A DNA stretch of 64,000 nucleotides. Origin: Lysinibacillus agricola. Its GTDB lineage: Bacteria > Bacillota > Bacilli > Bacillales_A > Planococcaceae. A program made the position numbers and the translations under genes. The stretch covers positions 1,987,501 through 2,051,500 of the forward strand of contig NZ_CP067341.1 of the NCBI RefSeq assembly GCF_016638705.1. The letters run 5' to 3'. This document shows, piece by piece, positions 8,038-16,816 of this stretch (position 1 is the first letter of the stretch; each line of letters starts with the position of its first letter). The notes beneath the pieces are model-generated. The model was not told the DNA's origin, did not search any database, and saw only the letters and a list, made by a program, of their open reading frames with translations.

Positions 8038-8436
8038 ATGAATCCTATATTTCATGCTTTATTCCAAAAAAGTCGTTATTTAACGAATTGTTTAAATGAA
8101 GTACTGAAACAGCATAATTTGTATAGCTCACAATGGGCTATTTTATATTGCTTACATAAGCACGGGCCAATGACATTAACACAAATCTGGAAGTATTTAA
8201 ATGTTGAGGCACCAAGTGTAACAAGAGCAATTACGCGACTCGAAACTTTAGGATGGGTGGAAAGAATAGATGGTGAAGATAAACGGAAAAAAATTGTTAC
8301 CTTATCACCATATGCAGAGGAACGATTACCTGCTATTACTGAAACTATTTTAGCTTTTGAGGAAGAAATGGTAGGATCACTTACTGTTGAAGAGCAACAG
8401 CAATTTATAATTTTATTGGAAAAAATGAAAGGTTGA
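8038..8436 (+). CDS. MarR family transcriptional regulator
   Basis: A 132-residue winged-helix regulator: LYSSQWAILYCLHKHGPMTLTQIWKYLNVEAPSVTRAI spans the helix-turn-helix (cited in two parts: recognition helix APSVTRAITRLE, wing WVERIDGEDKRKKIVTLS). The start is an ATG with AGGAGAG upstream. It is the first gene of an operon with an MFS exporter; the transporter begins 5 nt after the MarR stop, so expression is coupled. The palindrome before the gene suggests autorepression. Confidence 0.88.
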   Translation: MNPIFHALFQKSRYLTNCLNEVLKQHNLYSSQWAILYCLHKHGPMTLTQIWKYLNVEAPSVTRAITRLETLGWVERIDGEDKRKKIVTLSPYAEERLPAITETILAFEEEMVGSLTVEEQQQFIILLEKMKG

Positions 8437-8441
8437 TTGAC

Positions 8442-9632
8442 ATGCAGCAAGAGGGGAACACAAAAATCTGGACGAAGCGGTTTATTAGTCTCTTTTTAAC
8501 AAATATCTCGGTATTTTTTGTTTTCTATGGATTGGTCACGACTTTGCCGCTTTATGCGATTGGTGAGCTGCACCAGACAGACAAGGAAGCGGGATTGTTA
8601 CTGTCGGGGTTTTTATTATCAGCCATTATCGTTCGTCCCTTTTCAGGTAAACTATTAGATGTCTTTGGGAAGAAAAAGCTTTTAGTTATTTCGATTGCCG
8701 GCTATTTTTTATGTACGGTTTTATATTTATTCATTCATCCTTTTGGACTTTTACTAGGATTACGTTTTATTCAAGGTATCTTCTTTAGTATTATTACAAC
8801 AGCAGCTGGGTCTTTAGCTGCGGATATTGTGCCAGCAAATCGTAAAGGTGCAGGTCTAGGCTATTTCACGATGTCTACTAACTTAGCAGTAGTAATTGGG
8901 CCATTTATCGGTTTACTGCTTATTCAATATAGTAGCTTCAATGTACTTTTTATTGTTATGAGTATTTGTATATTAGCAGGGGGTATCCTAGCTGTAACTC
9001 TGAATACAGATGATTTACCCAAGCCTGCACATCAAGGTAAATTGACATTTAAATTTGATGATTTATTCGAACGTAAAGCACTCCCAGTAGCGGCTATTGC
9101 TAGTTTAGTAGCTTTCTCATATGCAAGTGTTTTATCGTTTTTATCAGTGTACGCACAGCAAAAAGATCTAATGTCTGTAGCAAGTCTTTTTTATGCAGTT
9201 TTTGCAGCTGCTATGCTTATTACACGCCCTTATACAGGAAAGCTTTATGATACAAAAGGGCCGCAATTTGTTATTATTCCTGGTATTATATTCTTTGCAA
9301 TCGGGCTTGTTATGCTCGCATTTGTCGCAGGACCGGCATTATTTTTATTTGCAGCCGTTTTTATTGGATTTGGCTACGGGGCAGTGACAACAAGCTTACA
9401 GGCATTGGCTGTACAATCTACGGCACATACGCGCAGTGGTTATGCAACTGCAACGTACTTTACGATGTTTGATCTCGGGATTGCCCTCGGTTCTTATATT
9501 TTAGGGATAGTGGCAGTGCAAGCGGGCTATGCTTCTGTTTATCTAACTGGTGCAGGGCTACTGGTCTTTGTCTTTATCATTTATTTAGTACGTTTAGCAA
9601 AAATAAAATCCAAAAAAGTAGCACATGTATAA
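8442..9632 (+). CDS. MFS transporter (12-helix type)
   Basis: A 396-residue permease with the motif A loop GKLLDVFGKKKLL after helix 2 and a second-half equivalent (GKLYDTKG). The hydrophobic pattern fits 12 helices. It likely exports a drug-like compound, given coupling to marR, but the substrate is unknown. I used the ATG at 8442, 9 nt behind AAAGG. A TTG at 8433 overlapping the MarR stop is an alternative. A terminator follows. Confidence 0.85.
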   Translation: MQQEGNTKIWTKRFISLFLTNISVFFVFYGLVTTLPLYAIGELHQTDKEAGLLLSGFLLSAIIVRPFSGKLLDVFGKKKLLVISIAGYFLCTVLYLFIHPFGLLLGLRFIQGIFFSIITTAAGSLAADIVPANRKGAGLGYFTMSTNLAVVIGPFIGLLLIQYSSFNVLFIVMSICILAGGILAVTLNTDDLPKPAHQGKLTFKFDDLFERKALPVAAIASLVAFSYASVLSFLSVYAQQKDLMSVASLFYAVFAAAMLITRPYTGKLYDTKGPQFVIIPGIIFFAIGLVMLAFVAGPALFLFAAVFIGFGYGAVTTSLQALAVQSTAHTRSGYATATYFTMFDLGIALGSYILGIVAVQAGYASVYLTGAGLLVFVFIIYLVRLAKIKSKKVAHV

Positions 9633-9647
9633 GTTTACAGCATATAG

Positions 9648-9681
9648 AAAAAACAGTTGGGACGCCCCAACTGTTTTTTTC
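9648..9681. terminator. Bidirectional terminator
   Basis: CAGTTGGG (9654-9661) pairs with CCCAACTG (9666-9673), flanked by A and T runs on both sides, so it works for both convergent genes. Confidence 0.9.
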
Positions 9682-9685
9682 TTTA

Positions 9686-10300
9686 CTATAAACGACCATA
9701 TCCAACAAAGTGCTTTTTCCAATAAGAGCTATTGATGTTAGCAATATTAACGCCACTGTCACTTGCATTAATCATTTGATTATTTCCAATGTAAATGCCT
9801 ACATGTGAGATACCAGCTTTATATGTATTAGCAAAAAATACTAAATCACCTACTTGAGGTGTACTTACTTTTTTAGCTGTATTGTAAAAACCTGCTGCTG
9901 ACGTACGAGCTGTCGGAATACCAGCATTATTAAAAACGTAAGTGATATAGCCAGAGCAATCAAAACCTGTGCTCGGTTTACTTCCACCAAATGTGTATTT
10001 TACACCTAATTGTTGTTTAGCAATTTGTACTAGGTTAGTTGTTGGTTTAGGTGCAGAAGCTACCGAGGTATTGAGGTTTAACTTTTGTCCGACGCGAATT
10101 GTTGTAGAAGATAAGTTATTCATTGTCATCAATGTTTGATAAGAAACACCGTGCTGATTGGCAATTTTCCATAAAGAATCACCAGATTTTACTGTGTAAG
10201 TTGCTGCTGATGCTGTGTCAATCGTTGAAAAAAGTACAGAAGAACTTAATGCCAATGTAGCTAATTTCAATCCCCATCTATACTTTTTATTCTTTTTCAT
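9686..10300 (-). CDS. LysM and NlpC/P60 cell-wall endopeptidase
   Basis: A 204-residue secreted peptidoglycan hydrolase. Residues 1-32 are a signal peptide ending TASAA. One LysM domain follows (YTVKSGDSLWKIA to VGQKLNL, about 34-77), then a linker and an NlpC/P60 domain (about 88-204). The catalytic Cys115 is in FDCSGY, His166 in SHVGIYIG, and the third polar residue near Asn178. It cleaves D-glutamyl-meso-DAP or similar stem-peptide bonds, with LysM holding it to glycan. This is like B. subtilis LytF/CwlS enzymes, but with a single LysM. Confidence 0.92.
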   Translation of the reverse strand: MKKNKKYRWGLKLATLALSSSVLFSTIDTASAATYTVKSGDSLWKIANQHGVSYQTLMTMNNLSSTTIRVGQKLNLNTSVASAPKPTTNLVQIAKQQLGVKYTFGGSKPSTGFDCSGYITYVFNNAGIPTARTSAAGFYNTAKKVSTPQVGDLVFFANTYKAGISHVGIYIGNNQMINASDSGVNIANINSSYWKKHFVGYGRL

Positions 10301-10497
10301 AATATGTATCCTCCTAAAAGCGTTAAAACTTATAACTTAATATATAAATGATATTAACATTGTAATATTACAGTTATATGTCAACAAAATAACATTAAGG
10401 ATACAAATAATACTTATAATAATTAGAAAATTACTACATTTTATAGCTCATCACCAAAAGGTGGGGTGACTTTTGTTAAAACGTATGCCATATATCT

Positions 10498-10738
10498 AAG
10501 TTGATTGGAACGGAGAACGTGCGACCCCTTAGAAATCACAGCGTCACAGACAAGACCTAGGAGTGATTGCAGTAGATAAAAGCATCATATAGAAACCATT
10601 TGTTGCTGTCGCTTCGCTTTCGCACAGAAACCATTTGTTGCTGTCGCTTCGCTTTCGCACAGAAACCATTTGTTGCTCTAAGCGGCTCATTGGAAGTCAA
10701 GGAAATCAATCCCTCGTTATGGTGATGAGCCCACATTA
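10498..10738. repeat. Copy of a dispersed intergenic element, with internal tandem units
   Basis: Begins TAAGTTGATTGGAACGGAGA and ends GGAAATCAATCCCTCGTTATG, ATGAGCC. Both ends recur at 43303-43376, and the right end and module recur at 30611-30750. The interior holds the 35-bp tandem units at 10591-10677. No coding potential is apparent. The flanking stretches 10301-10497 and 10739-10907 hold nothing I recognise. Confidence 0.7.
10591..10677. repeat. 35-bp tandem repeat, about 2.5 copies
   Basis: AGAAACCATTTGTTGCTGTC starts at 10591, 10626 and 10661 (the third is partial). Each full unit ends in GCTTCGCTTTCGCAC. The GCGAAAGCGAAGCGAC core (minus-strand sense) is shared with repeats at 30694, 59158 and 63454. 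Confidence 0.9.
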
Positions 10739-10907
10739 TTTCTTTCATTGGTTGTCTACATCATTTCAATTACTTGTTTATGTAAGAAAACGGAGATGAT
10801 AAAAATAAAATATTGGGGGATATTAAGTATCTGAATAAAGTGGGGGCGGATGAAGAGAAGGAGACTAACTCTTGTTTTAAGGCAAGGGACAGTCCCCATA
10901 AGGTGGT

Positions 10908-11300
10908 TTAATTTTTTTCTTTTTGAATCGCTTTACGTGCAAGTGCATCTGCAGCTTTATTTTGCGCATCTGGAACCCATTTGATGAAAAATAAATCGAA
11001 GCTACCTGCAAGTGTAAGTGCCTGCTCAAGATAAGGTTTAAATTCCTCATTTTTCACATATTCTTTTTCCATAGAGGCTACAACAATTTTTGAATCAGAG
11101 CGCACTGAGACGAGGTTTGAACCAAGCTTTTGTGCTTCTTCAAGGCCACGTACTAAGGCAGTAAACTCGGCAATATGGTTATTGGCTTGCCCTATATACT
11201 CGCTGATTTGTATATGATGGCCTTCTCCTTTAATAAATATTCCAATACCACTGGGACCAGGATTTCCTGCACTAGCAGCATCTATATTTACTTCTAACAT
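10908..11300 (-). CDS. RNase HI-like protein
   Basis: A 130-residue protein of the RNase HI fold, resembling B. subtilis YpeP (reverse-transcriptase-like/RNase H family). The four acidic catalytic positions are present: Asp7 in NIDAASAGNPG, Glu45 in AEFTAL, Asp69 in RSDS, Asp118 in KAADALARKA. It probably cleaves RNA in RNA-DNA hybrids. GTGGGGA lies before the ATG. It is divergent from a small zinc-finger gene, the same neighbourhood as ypeP and ypeQ in Bacillus. Confidence 0.85.
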   Translation of the reverse strand: MLEVNIDAASAGNPGPSGIGIFIKGEGHHIQISEYIGQANNHIAEFTALVRGLEEAQKLGSNLVSVRSDSKIVVASMEKEYVKNEEFKPYLEQALTLAGSFDLFFIKWVPDAQNKAADALARKAIQKEKN

Positions 11301-11457
11301 AAAATCCCCACTTTTTGATTTAGATTTTACATTAATTGTACATCAATATATCTTAGTTGTTGTTAAATATGGATAAACAAAATAGTTGCTTGTTCAAAAT
11401 GTTCACTTCATAATAGTAAGAAGCGAAATTTGGACGTGAAAGGAGCGAGAGTTCAAA

Positions 11458-11649
11458 TTGGATAAAGTGACGGTTATGAAAGATATTGATGAACTGCATG
11501 ATATGTATTGCGCTGATTGCTTAGTGATAAAGCAATTACGAAAAGAGCGTGGTAAACCTGGAGCTCATCGTTTTTGTATTGAAGCCTGCACAGTAGGGGA
11601 GCGACTACAGTTTCTTGGAGAAGAACTCTTGAAGGTATATAGTAAATAA
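11458..11649 (+). CDS. Small zinc-finger protein (YpeQ-like)
   Basis: A 63-residue protein with a C-x2-C ... C-x3-C arrangement (Cys18, Cys21, Cys40, Cys44) that should bind zinc. It matches the small zinc-finger family that includes B. subtilis YpeQ; its function is not known. The start appears to be TTG at 11458 with AAAGGAG at 11439-11445, a somewhat long 12-nt spacing. A GTG at 11467 would fit worse. Its position beside the RNase HI-like gene is conserved in Bacillus. Confidence 0.7.
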   Translation: MDKVTVMKDIDELHDMYCADCLVIKQLRKERGKPGAHRFCIEACTVGERLQFLGEELLKVYSK

Positions 11650-11869
11650 TTTTTGTAAAAGGATACGGCAAAAGATACCATATAAATGGTCATTGGGACT
11701 TACACATAAAACGTATCAATTAAGACAATCATAAGTACTAAATGGACAATGCTATAATAAAATACAGCTTAGTGCTAAAAGTTTCATTTTTGTTCCAAAA
11801 AGAAACATATTTACTAAATTCAATGCATAAATAACAATATGTTCGGAAATAATAGAATTGGTTGGTTAC

Positions 11870-11930
11870 CATAGAAAAAAAGCTACCTTGTTGTTGGCTC
11901 TGCCGATAGCAAAAGTAGCTTTTTTCTATG
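11870..11930. terminator. Long hairpin, likely terminator
   Basis: CATAGAAAAAAAGCTAC pairs with GTAGCTTTTTTCTATG with one bulged A. A-run on one side and T-run on the other allow termination in either direction. Between 11650 and 11869 I see nothing else. Confidence 0.75.
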
Positions 11931-11943
11931 TAGACTAAAATAT

Positions 11944-11974
11944 GCCGCACACTCTAAGACTTAAAGCGTGCGGC
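11944..11974. terminator. GC-rich hairpin next to the SEC-C gene
   Basis: GCCGCAC (11944-11950) pairs with GTGCGGC (11968-11974), just past the 3' end of the minus-strand SEC-C gene. The tail is T-poor, so it may stabilise the RNA rather than terminate. Confidence 0.5.
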
Positions 11975-11992
11975 GTAATTCTATTTTAAGCA

Positions 11993-12976
11993 TTATTTAG
12001 TTGCAGCATAGTTACTTAAGTCTTGATAATATTTTGTGAGAGAGGAAGCTGAAATATCGAACGTCGCCGCAATTTCTTTTACTGTCAATGATAGCGACTC
12101 GAATAGCTCTTTTTCCTGACCATATCGAATCGCGCCAGCAGCAATAGCAGCCTCTTTACGTGCAGATGGTTGTCCTTCAATTAAATAGTCCTCTAAAATC
12201 TCTAACATAGGAGCTGTTTCACGATCATTTTGCTCAAGGAAATCTTTAACTTGTGTTAGTACATTGCTCTCAAAGTTAGTGAATTCTTCGCCTTTATAAC
12301 CATTTGAAACAAGTAACTCCCAGAAGGATAAATGCTCTTCTTTTAAGAATGCTCCAACCTTCTTCTCTGACGCCTCAAAATTTTTCTTCAATTGCTCAAA
12401 TACCTTTGCATGGTCTTCAGGGAAGAAGATAAGCGTTGAAACAGCTAAATAATGCTCTGATTTTTTTGTACCATCTGGTAAGATGAATGCAAAAACATGC
12501 ATACCTTCAGGAATTGGCTTGTCATTTTCGCGACGAATATAAATTTCTTCATTTGTTAACACATGTATAGCCTTGAAATATTTTTCTTCTACAACTGACA
12601 CCGAACCAATAAATAAATTAGGTTGTGACCAGCCTTCTAGCACTTTTAAGGTAGAAGGTCTTACCGCTTTTTTCTTCGTTTTCTTTAAGTAACATTTCCA
12701 AATAGATGGATCTTGATGGAAGAAGAAGTCGTCTAACGCGATTGCCTCAATTAGCTCTCTTTGTAGTACGCTCTCTAATTTAGGCTGCCATGTGCCTACA
12801 TGCTCGATATATGCACGAACATCTTTGCGTTCAGGATATTCTAAGTAAAATGTTTGTAATACACGCTCTAATTCTTCGATTGCTACAGCTTCAACTGTAA
12901 CCTGCTGTTTACCTTCACAACATTTTTTATATTTTTTGCCGCTACCGCATGGGCATGGATCATTACGTTTTACCAT
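11993..12976 (-). CDS. SEC-C metal-binding domain protein
   Basis: A 327-residue cytoplasmic protein starting with a SEC-C zinc motif, NDPCPCGSGKKYKKCC (about residues 4-19), as at the C-terminus of SecA. The remaining 300 residues are mostly helical, and the C-terminus, ATFDISASSLTKYYQDL, looks like a helix-turn-helix-type segment. The function is unknown; SEC-C modules usually mediate protein contacts. I preferred the ATG at 12976, 11 nt after AGGAAG, over a GTG at 12988 that overlaps the ribosome binding site. Confidence 0.8.
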   Translation of the reverse strand: MVKRNDPCPCGSGKKYKKCCEGKQQVTVEAVAIEELERVLQTFYLEYPERKDVRAYIEHVGTWQPKLESVLQRELIEAIALDDFFFHQDPSIWKCYLKKTKKKAVRPSTLKVLEGWSQPNLFIGSVSVVEEKYFKAIHVLTNEEIYIRRENDKPIPEGMHVFAFILPDGTKKSEHYLAVSTLIFFPEDHAKVFEQLKKNFEASEKKVGAFLKEEHLSFWELLVSNGYKGEEFTNFESNVLTQVKDFLEQNDRETAPMLEILEDYLIEGQPSARKEAAIAAGAIRYGQEKELFESLSLTVKEIAATFDISASSLTKYYQDLSNYAATK

Positions 12977-13160
12977 AATTAGAAACACTTCCTTTGAAAA
13001 TTGTTAGTCGAATTTTGCTAAATAAATTGCGTACTCTTAATAATAACGGTACATTTGTATGAAGAAAAATGATTGTCTATTTAGAAATATCAAAAAAGTG
13101 TAGAGGGACGCCCTGATTCTAGTATATGTACGAATTTTCTTGCTTAGAACTAAAAAAAGA

Positions 13161-13199
13161 AAAACCATCTACGCCTATGATAGCATTGGATGGTTTTTG
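13161..13199. terminator. Terminator after pepF
   Basis: AAAACCATC (13161-13169) pairs with GATGGTTTT (13189-13197), A-rich before and T-rich after. Confidence 0.75.
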
Positions 13200-13219
13200 T
13201 TTATTGAAGCAGACTTTGA

Positions 13220-15034
13220 TTAGCCTTTTATAGCTTCCATTTCCATTGTTAATTGTTCAAGTTCATCAATGAGGTGACCAATATAAGAAATCGTATCTCG
13301 AAGCGGCTGCTCTGTTGTAATATCTACACCTGCCATTTGAGCTAGCTCTACAGGTGATTTCGTGCCACCAGCTTGAAGGACAGCTAACCATTCATCAACA
13401 GCTGCACTGCCTTCCTTTAATATACGCTGAGATACTTGTGTAGAAATCGTTAAGCCTGCACTATATGTGTAAGGATATAAGCCCATATAATAGTGTGGCT
13501 GACGCATCCAAGTAAGCTCTGCGCCTTCGGAAATATCGACAGTATCGCCCCAGAAATCTTCAAGGACAGAACGTTTTAATTGATTTAAAACCGTGGCATT
13601 AACAGCTTCACCAGCGTCAATTAATTCATATACTTTTCGTTGATATGCTGCCTCTAGTAAGTGCGTGACGAAGTTATGATAATACGTTTTAGACACAATA
13701 TTAGAAATAACCCAGCGTTTGAAACGAAGATCATCGTTATGGGTTAGTAAATAATTCGCTAGTAGCATTTCATTCATTGTTGATGGTGCCTCGATAAAGT
13801 ATAACGAAGGACGGCTGTTAAAATAAGATTGATGAGCATGTGCATTCGCAAAATGACCTGCATGTCCTAGCTCATGGATAAGAGTGAATACCTCATTCAT
13901 ACGCTCATTCCAAGACATTAAAATATACGGATGACTACCATATGGACTTGAACAAAATGCACCCGTGGATTTTCCATTGTTTAGTGAATAATCAATCCAG
14001 CGCTCGTTAAACGCCTTTTCAATCAAGTTCTTGTAATCCTCGCCCATAACTGCTAATGCTTTTTCAACATACCCCTTTGCTTCAGCCATTGTTAATTTCG
14101 GATCGTAATCTGGATCAAGTGCTATTTTTAAGTCAGCAAATGTCATTTTCTCGATGCCATTCGCTTGTTGAATCAGCTTTGCGTAACGGCGCATATGAGG
14201 CGCAAGCTCTTTTGTAATAAGATCTATTTGACGATTATAAAGCGTACGATCAACATCCTGATCAAACAGTAAATAATCAATGATAGAGTCGAAGCCACGT
14301 AAATCAGCCATTGTTTTTTCCTGTTGAATATGCGTGTTATAAATTTTTGCAGTTGTGTGCTGATAATCGCGTAACTTACTAGAAAATGCTTCAAATGCAG
14401 CACGGCGTACATTTGTATCAGCCTCAAACTCCCAGTTATTTTCGTATAATACAAAGCTCAGTGGATACTTTTCACCGTTTGCCTCAAACTGGCCAAAATG
14501 CATATCAACTAGCTTTGTCGTATTATACGTTTCATAAGGCGCCTTAAAAGTTGAGCTAAATGCAGCTAATGCTTTTTCCACTTCTGGATGTAGCTGATGA
14601 GGCTTTTGCTTTAACAATTCCTCTAAGTAAACCTTGTAAATAGGGCTCAACTTCGCAGCTTCTTGTAAAATTGTCTCATCTAGGGCTAGTAATTCACTGC
14701 GTACAAAAGATAGTGCACTACTAATTTTTCCGACTGCTGTACTGTATTTTGCAGAACGCATTTGAGCTACGTCATCTGTACGATCTGCTTGAATATTTAA
14801 GCTGGCATAAGTGCCAATAGGAACAATGCTTTTTTGTAATGCTTCAAAAGCTGTTAAAACATCAATCACCTTTTGTGCATCCGTAATTGTACCTTGATAT
14901 TTGCGTTCAAAGTTTAGTGCTTCCTCTACAAGCTGAGCTAAAGCCGGCTCAAAATCTGCATCGTTTTCAAGTAAATCCTTTAAATCCCACGTTTCTTCTA
15001 CTGGTACATCTTTTCGTAATGGTAAAATCCCCAT
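13220..15034 (-). CDS. pepF: Oligoendopeptidase F
   Basis: A 604-residue zinc metallopeptidase of family M3B, which cleaves short peptides in the cytoplasm. The zinc site HELGH is at residues 387-391, with the third ligand Glu in the following helix (IEAPSTMNEMLLANYL). The length is the family norm. The N-terminus MGILPLRKDVPVEETWDL is characteristic. The ATG at 15034 was chosen over the TTG three bases upstream, with AAGGGGTG ahead. No operon partners. Confidence 0.93.
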   Translation of the reverse strand: MGILPLRKDVPVEETWDLKDLLENDADFEPALAQLVEEALNFERKYQGTITDAQKVIDVLTAFEALQKSIVPIGTYASLNIQADRTDDVAQMRSAKYSTAVGKISSALSFVRSELLALDETILQEAAKLSPIYKVYLEELLKQKPHQLHPEVEKALAAFSSTFKAPYETYNTTKLVDMHFGQFEANGEKYPLSFVLYENNWEFEADTNVRRAAFEAFSSKLRDYQHTTAKIYNTHIQQEKTMADLRGFDSIIDYLLFDQDVDRTLYNRQIDLITKELAPHMRRYAKLIQQANGIEKMTFADLKIALDPDYDPKLTMAEAKGYVEKALAVMGEDYKNLIEKAFNERWIDYSLNNGKSTGAFCSSPYGSHPYILMSWNERMNEVFTLIHELGHAGHFANAHAHQSYFNSRPSLYFIEAPSTMNEMLLANYLLTHNDDLRFKRWVISNIVSKTYYHNFVTHLLEAAYQRKVYELIDAGEAVNATVLNQLKRSVLEDFWGDTVDISEGAELTWMRQPHYYMGLYPYTYSAGLTISTQVSQRILKEGSAAVDEWLAVLQAGGTKSPVELAQMAGVDITTEQPLRDTISYIGHLIDELEQLTMEMEAIKG

Positions 15035-15199
15035 CAATTAACACCCCTTTTAGTGTGAGTGACTCCATTATAACGAAACTATTTCGGAAAGTGAAATAAT
15101 AATAGAGAATAGTCCTAATATTCTCAAAAAATACATAAGAATGTAGAAACTTACGTTCTCATTAGTTATAATGGATTTAAAGATAAAGGGGGGTGAAAA

Positions 15200-16174
15200 A
15201 TGCAGTTAGTTTGGGAGAAACCGGACGTATATAATTTTAGACAAGTGAATCAGGATAGTTTATGGAAAAAGATAATTGCGGATTTGTTTGAAGATTTTTT
15301 GTTGTTCTTTTTACCAGAGTTACACGCAGAAGTAGATTTTTCAAAACAAGTGGAGTTTTTACAACAGGAGCTTTTCAAAGAAATTATTGAGCATCGTCAA
15401 GGACGCAAAATAGCCGATCAAATAGCGAAGGTTCATCTTAAAAGTGGAAAAGAGCAATGGATCCTTGTCCATACGGAAATACAAACTGTCGATGAAGTGC
15501 ATTTTGCGAAGCGTATGTTTGAGTATTTCTATCGTATCAGTGATCGTTATGGTAAGAAGATTGTGGCGATTGCTATTTTTACAGATACAAGTACCAAAAG
15601 TACGAATCAATATCATGATAAATATTTTGGTACAGAAATAACATATACTTTTAATAAGTTTGTCGTCTCAGATTTTGATAAAGAAGAATTGACAAAATCA
15701 CCGAAACTATTTAGTAAAGCGATACTAGCATCTATTTATATGAATCGGACTAAAAACAAAATGAGCTTTCGTAGTGTATACAAAAGAGCTCTGTTAAGAG
15801 AAGTGTGGTCATTAAATAATGTTGAACGAACAGAAATGAGTGCGTTGCTTTACTTTATTGATTATTTATTGAAACTACCAAGAGATATGTCTGAGCAGCT
15901 TGTAAAGGATATAAAAGATGAGATTAGAGGGGAGGAAGAAATTTTGCATTTATATAAAGAAGATTTACCGCCGACACTAGTAGGAGTTTTGGATTTAGAA
16001 AGGCAGGAAGGATTTGAGCAGGGCATTGAACAAGGTATTGAACAAGGTATTGAACAAGGTATTAAGCAAATAATTTTCGGATTAATGAAAAATGGTGCTG
16101 AGGATGAGTGGATTGCTGAAGTTGCAAAGCTTTCAGTGGCAAAGGTAAAGGAAATTCGTAAGGAACTTAAGTAG
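15200..16174 (+). CDS. Rpn-family PD-(D/E)XK nuclease
   Basis: A 324-residue protein of the Rpn (recombination-promoting nuclease)/YhgA-like family, often mislabelled transposase. The nuclease core appears as RKIADQIAKVHLKSGKEQWILVHTEIQ at about residues 73-99 (Asp, then the E-x-Q pair). A long charged region follows, then four EQGI units at about 273-288 encoded by 12-bp tandem repeats, and a C-terminal helical tail AKVKEIRKELK. The start is an ATG with GGGGGGTG upstream. The family may act in DNA cleavage or phage defence. A hairpin follows. A truncated relative lies at 33511-34188. Confidence 0.8.
   Translation: MQLVWEKPDVYNFRQVNQDSLWKKIIADLFEDFLLFFLPELHAEVDFSKQVEFLQQELFKEIIEHRQGRKIADQIAKVHLKSGKEQWILVHTEIQTVDEVHFAKRMFEYFYRISDRYGKKIVAIAIFTDTSTKSTNQYHDKYFGTEITYTFNKFVVSDFDKEELTKSPKLFSKAILASIYMNRTKNKMSFRSVYKRALLREVWSLNNVERTEMSALLYFIDYLLKLPRDMSEQLVKDIKDEIRGEEEILHLYKEDLPPTLVGVLDLERQEGFEQGIEQGIEQGIEQGIKQIIFGLMKNGAEDEWIAEVAKLSVAKVKEIRKELK
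16016..16063 (+). repeat. 12-bp coding tandem repeat in the Rpn gene
   Basis: Four units of GAACAAGGTATT (the first reads GAGCAGGGCATT) encode the EQGI repeats. In-frame copy-number change is expected by slippage. Confidence 0.9.
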
Positions 16175-16200
16175 TCTAATTGTGCAGAAAAATAAAATGT

Positions 16201-16260
16201 TTGGACACTATGAAATTCAACAAATTCTTATAAGGATTGTTGTAAATTTTTAGTGTCCAA
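16201..16260. other. Compound hairpin after the Rpn gene
   Basis: Outer arms TTGGACACT (16201-16209) / AGTGTCCAA (16252-16260) enclose a near-palindrome centred on CTTATAAG with CAACAA/TTGTTG arms. There is no T-run, so this is not a standard terminator. It could be an RNA structure or a recombination site. Confidence 0.5.
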
Positions 16261-16419
16261 TTTAAGATGAAATCCATTTCTTGTTGTAAATTTGTTTAAG
16301 AACAGTTTGATTTAACTATTTCCCTAATTAACCTTTAGGGCTCGACTTGTATAATCTATAATTACCATCTACATTCGAATAACATATTCAGGATTTTCTA
16401 CAGAACGAAATAACTCTGT

Positions 16420-16671
16420 TCATTTAGGTAATACAGAAGCCATACCTACTTCAAACACTTTGTTTTTCTGATACTCCTTCGATATACTACCAAACTTTGT
16501 AGTCTTTACTGCTTTAAATTCTTTTGCATCCACAGCCCACTCAAGTAAGAATAGATCATTATTGTTATCTTTTTTCGTTAATTCACGCGCCATTTGTTGT
16601 GTACAGAATCCTCTGATGTACACCCAGTAATAATAAGTAGGAAGATGCAAAATAAGAAAAATTTTAGACAT
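16420..16671 (-). CDS. Hypothetical small protein
   Basis: An 83-residue protein of no recognised family, starting MSKIFLILHLPTYYYWVYIRG at 16671, 8 nt behind AGGAGG. The N-terminal third is hydrophobic and aromatic, possibly one membrane helix or a buried strand. The rest is charged (TKKDNNNDLFLLEWAVDAKEF). It is alone, divergent from the Dps gene. Confidence 0.5.
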   Translation of the reverse strand: MSKIFLILHLPTYYYWVYIRGFCTQQMARELTKKDNNNDLFLLEWAVDAKEFKAVKTTKFGSISKEYQKNKVFEVGMASVLPK

Positions 16672-16816
16672 TAAAACTCCTCCTAATCTGTATCCCAAGT
16701 CCATGCAAATGGGCATAAAAAATTTGTTTGTGTCAATGGGAAAAATGTGTGTATAGCCTATATACTTTGAAACGCATACTAATAGCTAGAACAATTGGCA
16801 CATTGGAGGAGAAATG

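Noticed and set aside
10591..10677. Possible small CRISPR-like repeats
   Set aside because: Units are contiguous without spacers and match a dispersed intergenic module.
10557..10748. 63-codon minus-strand frame
   Set aside because: It lies wholly inside the repeat element; its peptide duplicates come from the 35-bp units.
13862..15034. Several antisense frames over pepF and other long genes
   Set aside because: They mirror codon bias of the real genes and carry no ribosome binding sites.
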